Shown here in pieces: positions 18,800 to 26,233 of a DNA stretch of 64,000 nt (position 1 is the first letter of the stretch; each line of letters begins with the position of its first letter). Below the pieces are notes generated by a model. It was not told the DNA's origin. It did no database searches and saw nothing but the letters and a program-made list of their open reading frames with translations. The stretch is from Castellaniella sp040276065 (GTDB lineage Bacteria > Pseudomonadota > Gammaproteobacteria > Burkholderiales > Burkholderiaceae_B). Made by a program: the position numbers and the translations under genes. The DNA lies in contig NZ_JBELOI010000003.1 of the NCBI RefSeq assembly GCF_040276065.1, forward strand, positions 182,521-246,520. The letters run 5' to 3'.

Positions 18800-20971
18800 T
18801 CAATGGATACTTGCCGGACCAGGCTTGACAACCGCATTCGTGTTCATATGAAAAATCCGATGCTCATCCAGGCGAGCCGAGCGCTCGGGAGGAATCAGCA
18901 TCGTCGACGAAGGCGATTCGACCACGGCGGGGCCCTCGATCTCGCTACCCGCGGGTAATTGCAGCAGATCGATGATCATTGCGTCCATCCACTGAGCATT
19001 CCAATAGATTTTCCGCGAACCTTTTACGGCAACCTTCTTCCATTCATCGGGACCCGCAATTTGTTCGCGTGGAAGTATCGGCTTGTCGACCTCCGTAATG
19101 CCCCGCATGACCAGGCTGGTGATGAAATAGCCGAATTGTGGAGTGCGCGCAGCGAGCCCGTACACCTGCCCGTAAAGGCCTTCAAAAGCGTCACAAATGA
19201 GGTTCAGATCCTCAGCGGATTCAAGACGCTGTACCGGCGATGAGATCTCCAGATCGTTCAACTGGCCGTGATACAGCATGCGCACTCCCGGTTTGAATGT
19301 GATCAGATCTCGTGTTACGCCGCTCTTGGCGAAATCTTCGGCAACCTGATCGGCCATTTCACCCCATGCAGCAGTGATCGCATTTGCGAGAGCAGCACGC
19401 GCCTCGTGATCCATGGTTGGCAACAACGGCATATCAAGCTGGCGATCGACACGATATTCATAATCTCCGCAGGCGCATCCGAAAGCGGAAAATCCCGGAG
19501 CCCATGCAGGAATCAAGATATCCTCAAAAGCGATTCCATCTGTATAGCCGGCCACATGCAAGGGCCCGCCGCCGCCATAGGAGAGGCAAGTGAACGTTTC
19601 GGCGCCGTATCCTCTGCCTATGATCTGGCTGAGCAGGCTGTTACGTAAGTGATCCTCAAAAAGTTCCAAGACACCCGCTGCAGCACGGTACACGTCGATA
19701 CCGAGCGGATTGGCAAGTTGGTCTTGTACATTGCGGATTGCGCGCTCACGGTCGAGAGTGATGTCACCGCCCAGGAAGAAATCCGGATTCACGTAGCCAA
19801 GCACCACGTTGCAATCAGTGATCGTGACGGTCGACACGTCTCCTTCGGGCCAACACGTGCCGATTCTCGAGCCAGCGCTGTCCGGTCCGATCTCAATACG
19901 GTTGTTGACTGGATTGACCCGCACGAAAGATCCAGTGCCCGACCCCACTGAATCGATGCGTACTAGCGGTATTGTCAGCAGGAACCGGGCAATATCCGGA
20001 TTCTGCTTGATGGTGAACTCGCCATCGGTTATCAGCGCAAGATCGAACGACGTGCCACCGATATCCGAGCAAGCAATATTCCTGATGCCCATCTGGCCAC
20101 CAAGATAGCGGGAGCCGATGACGCCCCCGATAGGACCACTGGTCAATGTGCATGCCAGCGTACGCGCTTCGGTGGAAACCGATCCGCCATGGCTCGCCAT
20201 CACACGAATGTCAAATGCCCCCCCCGCATCCACGAGCCGACTCTTGACGTTACTCATAGTATTGCGCGAAGGCTCGGCCGCGTAGGCTTCAATGAGTGTC
20301 GAATTGAGCCGCGGGAAATCCTGGCGCATCGGATAGAGTTCGCTCGACAGAAACAATTTCACCGAGGCGCCACGGGTTTTGATGATTTCGCTTGCAATCG
20401 CCTTCACACGCTGCTCGTGGGCTCCATTCTTGTATGAGAAGATCAGGCATACGACGATTGCCTGCACCTCATCCTCGAGCAGGGCCTCGACAGCGAGACG
20501 AACCTCGTCGTCATATAGCGGGATCACCTCGCTGCCAAAAACATTGACCCGGCCACGCACGCCATGAATCCTGCTGCGGGGCACCAGCGGTTTATTGTGG
20601 CGATGAGTTGCCGTATGAATCCGATCAGAAAAACTATAGCCAAGATACGTCTGCACCCCGCGCTCCATGCGCAGGTAATCCTCCATCCCTCCGCTGACGA
20701 TGATCCCCACCTTGTTGCCCTTGCGCTCGAGCAGGCGGTTCAGCATGGCTGTGCCAGAAAATATGCCGGTACGTATCTGGCTCAACCCCTCGGAGATGCC
20801 AAGATCCCACTGGCGCATCGCATCTTCCGCCGACTGCATGAACCCGATTGCTTCGTCCTGCGGCGTGCTTTGCGCCTTTCCGACGACAAACGCACCGGTG
20901 TCATCCACAACAAATGTGTCGGTCATCGTACCCCCGGCGTCAATACCCAAAATACGCGGCTTGCGCTTCAT
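18800..20971 (-). CDS. Ketone carboxylase beta subunit (hydantoinase A / AcxA family)
   Basis: The ATG at 20971 follows AAGGAAGAGACAGG and gives 723 residues, close to the 717 of AcxA-type subunits. The N-terminal nucleotide-binding part has GIDAGGTMTDTFVVDD, and the central ATPase part has CSDIGGTSFDLALI and LSYGGGGPLHVAGY. In acetone carboxylase this subunit uses ATP to phosphorylate the ketone enolate and bicarbonate. It is the first gene of the ketone carboxylase-ligase row, with 616 bp of noncoding DNA upstream. Acetophenone carboxylase and hydantoinase are alternatives for the subunit alone. The three-subunit set argues for acetone carboxylase type, but not necessarily acetone as substrate. 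Confidence 0.9.
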   Translation of the reverse strand: MKRKPRILGIDAGGTMTDTFVVDDTGAFVVGKAQSTPQDEAIGFMQSAEDAMRQWDLGISEGLSQIRTGIFSGTAMLNRLLERKGNKVGIIVSGGMEDYLRMERGVQTYLGYSFSDRIHTATHRHNKPLVPRSRIHGVRGRVNVFGSEVIPLYDDEVRLAVEALLEDEVQAIVVCLIFSYKNGAHEQRVKAIASEIIKTRGASVKLFLSSELYPMRQDFPRLNSTLIEAYAAEPSRNTMSNVKSRLVDAGGAFDIRVMASHGGSVSTEARTLACTLTSGPIGGVIGSRYLGGQMGIRNIACSDIGGTSFDLALITDGEFTIKQNPDIARFLLTIPLVRIDSVGSGTGSFVRVNPVNNRIEIGPDSAGSRIGTCWPEGDVSTVTITDCNVVLGYVNPDFFLGGDITLDRERAIRNVQDQLANPLGIDVYRAAAGVLELFEDHLRNSLLSQIIGRGYGAETFTCLSYGGGGPLHVAGYTDGIAFEDILIPAWAPGFSAFGCACGDYEYRVDRQLDMPLLPTMDHEARAALANAITAAWGEMADQVAEDFAKSGVTRDLITFKPGVRMLYHGQLNDLEISSPVQRLESAEDLNLICDAFEGLYGQVYGLAARTPQFGYFITSLVMRGITEVDKPILPREQIAGPDEWKKVAVKGSRKIYWNAQWMDAMIIDLLQLPAGSEIEGPAVVESPSSTMLIPPERSARLDEHRIFHMNTNAVVKPGPASIH

Positions 20972-21587
20972 CCTGTCTCTTCCTTTACGGGCGTTGGCGT
21001 AATTCCGAATGCCCATGCTTGATACGACTCGAAAACCAGGTGATTCGGTTCAATAAAACACGACCCAATCCTGTCCTGACGCTTATGGTAGGTTCAAGCG
21101 CTGTCGAAGAAACCGTCTGAAGGGATAGATTTCGCGGTCTGCCTCCACCTATCCGAAAGAATAGGCGGAGCGCCATCCGTGCTGACAAGCAAACGTAGCG
21201 GCAAGGCCTCAGCGACTTCGCAAGGGAGTCCGTGCCGTCGGATCGCCCCATGCCATGCCACGGGGACCGCTCGAACCAGCATGACAACTTGACACAAGCT
21301 TCCTGCTAGCGCAGTGCGTACGCTTCCAGTCGTTCCGTGCTGTCAACGAGTACGCATTCAGATGGCCCGAGGAGGCTGTCTGGTTTGGGATGTCGAAAAC
21401 GAAAAGCAGTCCCAGCGAAGGCTGTTTTTGCTGGATTTACGGTCCTATAGCTTGGCTCTGGGACAAGAAGGCGATAAAAAAATGGACTACTGCGATCGTT
21501 TTGCAGTCCACGTTTCCCACGCCCGACAAGCTACTATGCCCCGAGTGCAGCGATTTTCGCTCGGGATAGCCCTTCACAGGAAACGAT
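20972..21587. other. Divergent intergenic region, candidate bidirectional control region
   Basis: This 616-bp gap separates the minus-strand ketone carboxylase row from the plus-strand SDR. Short frames in it have no recognisable product. A hairpin AGCGA-ttt-TCGCT at 21549-21561 lies in the presumed SDR leader. I see no convincing consensus promoter. Regulator sites for the AraC or LuxR proteins could lie here, but none is proven. Confidence 0.4.
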
Positions 21588-22409
21588 ATGACCTCCCTAA
21601 AAGGAAAGACCCTATTCATTACTGGTGCCAGCCGAGGCATCGGCAAGGCGATCGCACTTAGGGCCGCACGTGAGGGGGCAAATATCATTATTGCCGCAAA
21701 AACGAGCGAACCCGATCCGCGCCTCCCTGGAACAATCCATACTGCCGCCCGAGAGATACACGCTGCAGGAGGGAACGCGCTGGCCGTGGCTGTGGACATC
21801 CGGCACGAGCAACAGGTTGCTCATGCCGTCAGCCTGGGTGTCGCTGAATTTGGCGGTATCGATATACTGATCAACAACGCCAGCGCGATCGGCATCACAA
21901 GCATCCCTGAAACATCGCTAAAGCGCTACGACCTCATGATGGACATCAACGTCCGAGGTACATTCGTATGCTCGCAACTCTGCCTGCCACACTTGAGGCG
22001 CAGCAAAAATCCACACATCATGACTTTGTCACCTCCAATTGATCTGAATGCGAAATGGTTCGTCAACCACGCAGCGTATACCACATCAAAATACGCGATG
22101 AGTCTGCTGGTGCATGGGATGGCATCGGAATTCAGAAAATGGGGGATAGGCGTCAACGCCCTATGGCCCAGAACAGTCATCGCCACTTCAGCGCTCAATG
22201 TGGCCCAGGCTGGAGGCTCGCACTACAGCCGGACCCCTGAAATCATGGCTGACGCTGCTTACGAAATCCTGACCCGGGACAGCCGGCGAATAACCGGTAA
22301 TTTTTTCCTTGATGAGAATGTGCTACGTGAAACTGGAGTCACGGATTTCTCGAAATACCTGACGGTTCCCGGTTCAGAGCCCACGACCGATCTATTCGTC
22401 GATCCCTGA
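21588..22409 (+). CDS. Short-chain dehydrogenase/reductase (HSDL2-like)
   Basis: The protein has 273 residues from ATG 21588, six bases after AGGA. The cofactor motif is TGASRGIGKAIALRAAREG near residue 12, the structural NNAS motif follows, and the active site is Y-x-x-x-K in AAYTTSKYAM with an upstream serine in MTLSPP. The C-terminal extension resembles HSDL2-type SDRs, a subgroup found in atu and branched-lipid clusters. It could oxidise an alcohol or a 3-hydroxyacyl intermediate. It is the first plus-strand gene, divergent from the carboxylase operon. Substrate unknown. Confidence 0.9.
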   Translation: MTSLKGKTLFITGASRGIGKAIALRAAREGANIIIAAKTSEPDPRLPGTIHTAAREIHAAGGNALAVAVDIRHEQQVAHAVSLGVAEFGGIDILINNASAIGITSIPETSLKRYDLMMDINVRGTFVCSQLCLPHLRRSKNPHIMTLSPPIDLNAKWFVNHAAYTTSKYAMSLLVHGMASEFRKWGIGVNALWPRTVIATSALNVAQAGGSHYSRTPEIMADAAYEILTRDSRRITGNFFLDENVLRETGVTDFSKYLTVPGSEPTTDLFVDP

Positions 22410-22587
22410 GCCGCCATGCTGCCTACGATTGCCACAGATCGTTCAAACACAGCGCCTGGCCGCTTGCAACACATGAATCCCACGAGTGGGCTTCACCAGA
22501 TCGTCCATTATGGGGTTACACGATGAGAAATCATTTCCGAGTCATGGCCCAGCACTGACCACTTGTGTTACGAGGAGGAAAAATTTC

Positions 22588-23649
22588 GTGCAAAACCACC
22601 ATTTTGCTTGCGCCAAAATATTCAGTGCAATGCTGTGCCTGCTCATTCCCGCTCTGGGGTGGGCATTTGATGATCCGCTTGAAACTCCTGCCATGATGAG
22701 TGCCAAGGCCGCGACGTCGCCCATGCAAGGAATCGCTGTCGCAGGCTCCCACACCGTAGCGGTCGGAATACGAGGCCAGGTAGTGCTGTTTAATAGCGAG
22801 GGAGTTGCCTCGGCTCAGGCAGAGGTCCCTGTGAGCACGGATCTGCTGGCGGTGAGCTTCCCCACCGCCGAGCAAGGCTGGGCCGTGGGACACGGTGGTG
22901 TTGTCATTCATACGTCCGATGGCGGTATGAATTGGACCAAGCAATTGGATGGCCAACAAGCTTTCGCACTCGCCGTACATCATTTCCGACAGACCGGTGA
23001 GCCGGCAGCGGAACGCTTGTTCAAGCAGGAGGAAAGCCTGATGGAGGATGGCGGAACGCCTTCGTTCATGGGAGTGTATTTTAAAAGCCCAACCAGCGGC
23101 TATGTTGTCGGAACATTCAATCGAATTTTTCGAACAAAGGACGGCGGTAAGAGCTGGGTGCCCTGGATGGGTCATATAGACAATCCCGACGAATTGCATT
23201 TTCATGCAATAGCAGGCAACGGCAGCGAAGTCTATCTCGTCGGCGAGCGCGGCATGGTGTGGCGTCTGGACGCCGCTCGTCAACGTTTTTTGCCGATTCC
23301 AACACCGTACTCGGGAAGCCTGTTCGGCTTGGCCGTGATCAGCCCGGAAAGCTTGCTGGTGTTTGGCATGCGTGGACGGATTTATCGCAGCGAAAATGCG
23401 GGCACGACGTGGGACGAGGTGCCCAGTGGCACCTCCGCTGGCATTACGGCCGGTACCGTCCTGTCGAATGGAGACATCCTGCTAGCCAATCTCGCAGGCG
23501 GAATCTCGCTCAGTCGCGATGGCGGGCGGACATTCTCAGACGTGCAACCAAAGAGCCCCATGTCTTATTACGACCTCGTTGCACTGCCGGACGGTCACGT
23601 CGCAATCTCGGGATCCGAGGGCGTTCGGGTCGAGATAATCGGAAAATAG
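22588..23649 (+). CDS. Exported YCF48-like / BNR-repeat protein
   Basis: The GTG at 22588 has a perfect GAGGAGG nine bases upstream. Longer frames from 22486 lack such a site. The 353-residue product begins with a signal peptide (hydrophobic core IFSAMLCLLIPALGWAF). The mature part has at least four Asp-box/BNR repeats: SDGGMNWTKQ, KDGGKSWVPW, ENAGTTWDEV and RDGGRTFSDV, implying a beta-propeller like the photosystem assembly factor YCF48/HCF136. The gene is 36 bp upstream of an RND exporter. In proteobacteria such pairs occur in clusters for hydrophobic substrates. It is likely a periplasmic or surface partner of the transporter. The role is not established. Confidence 0.85.
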   Translation: MQNHHFACAKIFSAMLCLLIPALGWAFDDPLETPAMMSAKAATSPMQGIAVAGSHTVAVGIRGQVVLFNSEGVASAQAEVPVSTDLLAVSFPTAEQGWAVGHGGVVIHTSDGGMNWTKQLDGQQAFALAVHHFRQTGEPAAERLFKQEESLMEDGGTPSFMGVYFKSPTSGYVVGTFNRIFRTKDGGKSWVPWMGHIDNPDELHFHAIAGNGSEVYLVGERGMVWRLDAARQRFLPIPTPYSGSLFGLAVISPESLLVFGMRGRIYRSENAGTTWDEVPSGTSAGITAGTVLSNGDILLANLAGGISLSRDGGRTFSDVQPKSPMSYYDLVALPDGHVAISGSEGVRVEIIGK

Positions 23650-23685
23650 CCGATACAGTACCCCTATTGTAGACATGGAACTGAA

Positions 23686-26184
23686 ATGATTGAAGTGGAT
23701 GACATGAATAAATCCGAGCAGATGGCCGTCATCTCAAATCCCAAGGATTTCGATCAAAAATCTGGCAACCTCCTCGAGCGATTGATATTCAATAACCGAC
23801 TTCTTCTGGTCATCGGATGCGCTATCCTGACGGTCATTTTTGGATTGAATCTAAGAGGACTGGAAATCAGTGCCAGCTATGAGAAGATGCTGCCTCAAAG
23901 CCATCCTTTCATTCAAAATTTTCTTGAATATCGAGGGGAACTGAAAGGACTAGGGAACTCCGTTCGTGTGGTCGTTACAAATCCCAATGGCGACATCTTC
24001 AATGCGGAATACCTCTCGGTCCTTGAGCAGATCAACGACGAGATATTTCTTTTGCCAGGAGTCAATAGGGCTTGGATAAAATCGATCTTTACACCGGTGG
24101 TACGCTGGTCGGAAGTGACGGAAGAAGGCTTCGACGGAGGCCCCGTTCTGCCGCATGACTACGATGGCAGTGCCAGGTCAATCGAGGACCTGCGAATCAA
24201 TATCAATCGCGCGGGTGTCGTCGGCGATCTGGTAGCAAACGACTATGGGTCCAGCATGATCCAGATTCCACTGCTAGCATCGGACGCGCACGGCCAGTCA
24301 GTCGATTACGCTCAATTGTCGCAGGCGCTTGAGGAAATCCGGGCCAGATACTCATCGGTGGACGGCGCGACCGAACCCAAGGTGGAAATTCACATCATTG
24401 GATTCGCAAAACTCGTCGGCGACCTGATCGATGGGCTGGGCAAAGTCATGACGTTCTTTGGCGTGGCTGCCGCTGTCGCGGCACTCATCATTTTCTTGTA
24501 CACCCGCTGTATCCGCAGCACCCTACTGGTGCTGGCCTGTTCGCTGATCGCCGTGATCTGGCAGTTGGGTATCGTGGTCGGTCTGGGGCATGGTCTCAAC
24601 CCATACTCGATACTCGTACCTTTCCTGGTGTTCGCCATTGGCGTGAGTCATGGCGCACAGAAAATGAATGGCATCATGCAGGACGTAGGCCGCGGCATAC
24701 ACAAATTGGTGGCTGCCCGCTACACCTTTCGTCGCCTGTTTGTAGCCGGGCTGACAGCGTTGCTCGCAGATGTCGTGGGCTTTGCGGTCCTGATGGTGAT
24801 TGATATTCCGGTCATTCGCGAGCTGGCTCTGACCGCCAGTCTGGGCGTAATGGTGCTTATTATCACCAATCTCATATTGCTGCCTGTACTATTGTCGTAC
24901 ATAGGGGTCAGCCCAATCGCCGCCAAGCGCAGCCTGAAAGAAGAGCGCGACGGAGCCAAAGAGCACGGAATCATCGCCGCGCTATGGTGCGGAATCAACC
25001 GATTTACTGAGAGAAGCTGGGCATCCGTAGCCATCATATTTTCCCTGGTTCTCGGTGTGAGCGGATTCATCGTTAGCACGGATCTGAAAATCGGCGACCT
25101 AGACCCTGGAGCTCCGGAGTTGCGGGAAGACTCCCGTTACAACCTGGACAATGCATACATCACTTCTCATTATGCAATTTCGAGTGATGTCTTTGCGGTC
25201 ATGGTGAAAACCCCGGCAAACGGTTGCGGCACATACGAAACGCTGGTCGAAATGGACCGCCTGAGCTGGCTACTGCGCCAACAGTCCGGTGTGCAGCATG
25301 CTGCTTCCCTTGCAGATACCGTACGCAACTACACCTCGGGATCGTACGAAGGCAATCCGAAATGGTTGACGATCAGCGACAATCAACGTGTGCTTGATGC
25401 CCAAATCAGCAATGCGGCTGGCTGGGACTCAGAGTTCATCAATACCGACTGCTCATTGGTTCCTGTTCTGGCATATCTCTCTGATCACAAAGCGGAAACA
25501 CTGGAGCGCGTCGCTGATACGGCAAGCGCGTTCGCCAAACACCATGATACCGATCAGCGGAAATTCCTCTTGGCAGCAGGAAACGCAGGAGTCGACGCAG
25601 CCACTAATGCCGTAGTACGTGATTCGAATCGGCTCATGCTGCTCTATGTATACGCCGCCGTGATCTTGCTCTGCGCCATTACATTTCGCAGTTGGAGGGC
25701 TGTCGTGGTGGCCGTCATGCCGCTCGTGCTGACATCCATCCTTGCCGAAGCACTCATGGTACAGCTCGGCATGGGAATCAAGGTTGCCACGCTGCCAGTT
25801 GTCGCGCTGGGGGTAGGCATCGGTGTTGATTACGCGCTTTATCTGCTGAGCGTTCAACTTGCGGTCCAGCGCGCGGGCCTCCCGCTACGAGAAGCCTACC
25901 GTAGGGCGGTTGGTTTTACCGGCAAAGTCGTGGGACTCGTTGGCATAACCCTGGCGGCTGGAGTGATTACATGGGCTTGGTCCCCCATCAAATTCCAGGC
26001 GGACATGGGCATCTTGCTGACTTTCATGTTCATCTGGAACATGTTGGGCGCACTGATATTGATTCCCGCGTTGTCACATTTTTTACTTCAAGGCGAAACT
26101 TCCGTAAGAACGCGGCACGATACAAGGACAAGCCCGGAAGAACAGGATTCCTCACAGCCCATTGTGACTGCCCATATCATCTAA
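23686..26184 (+). CDS. RND superfamily (MMPL/SSD-type) membrane transporter
   Basis: The protein has 832 residues with two equivalent halves. Each half has one transmembrane helix, a large periplasmic loop and a bundle of five more helices (roughly residues 250-400 and 650-810). The proton-relay region of the second half reads VALGVGIGVDYALYLLS, typical of MMPL and hydrophobe/amphiphile exporters. An alternative start is ATG 23704. It lies behind the BNR-repeat gene and ahead of the convergent LuxR gene. It probably moves a hydrophobic terpenoid-like compound or lipid across the inner membrane. Direction and substrate are unknown. Confidence 0.9.
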   Translation: MIEVDDMNKSEQMAVISNPKDFDQKSGNLLERLIFNNRLLLVIGCAILTVIFGLNLRGLEISASYEKMLPQSHPFIQNFLEYRGELKGLGNSVRVVVTNPNGDIFNAEYLSVLEQINDEIFLLPGVNRAWIKSIFTPVVRWSEVTEEGFDGGPVLPHDYDGSARSIEDLRININRAGVVGDLVANDYGSSMIQIPLLASDAHGQSVDYAQLSQALEEIRARYSSVDGATEPKVEIHIIGFAKLVGDLIDGLGKVMTFFGVAAAVAALIIFLYTRCIRSTLLVLACSLIAVIWQLGIVVGLGHGLNPYSILVPFLVFAIGVSHGAQKMNGIMQDVGRGIHKLVAARYTFRRLFVAGLTALLADVVGFAVLMVIDIPVIRELALTASLGVMVLIITNLILLPVLLSYIGVSPIAAKRSLKEERDGAKEHGIIAALWCGINRFTERSWASVAIIFSLVLGVSGFIVSTDLKIGDLDPGAPELREDSRYNLDNAYITSHYAISSDVFAVMVKTPANGCGTYETLVEMDRLSWLLRQQSGVQHAASLADTVRNYTSGSYEGNPKWLTISDNQRVLDAQISNAAGWDSEFINTDCSLVPVLAYLSDHKAETLERVADTASAFAKHHDTDQRKFLLAAGNAGVDAATNAVVRDSNRLMLLYVYAAVILLCAITFRSWRAVVVAVMPLVLTSILAEALMVQLGMGIKVATLPVVALGVGIGVDYALYLLSVQLAVQRAGLPLREAYRRAVGFTGKVVGLVGITLAAGVITWAWSPIKFQADMGILLTFMFIWNMLGALILIPALSHFLLQGETSVRTRHDTRTSPEEQDSSQPIVTAHII

Positions 26185-26210
26185 GAATTGTAAATATCCG
26201 CCAATTACCG

Positions 26211-26231
26211 CTCAAGTTCAAATGACTTGAG
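26211..26231. terminator. Inverted repeat between convergent genes, possible terminator
   Basis: CTCAAGT and ACTTGAG flank a 7-base loop in the 49 bp between the convergent transporter and LuxR genes. There is no T-run, so intrinsic termination would be weak. Confidence 0.35.
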
Positions 26232-26233
26232 AG

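Noticed and set aside
21314..21661. Plus-strand frame of 115 codons before the SDR
   Set aside because: It overlaps the SDR start in another frame, has no recognisable domain and no good ribosome site.
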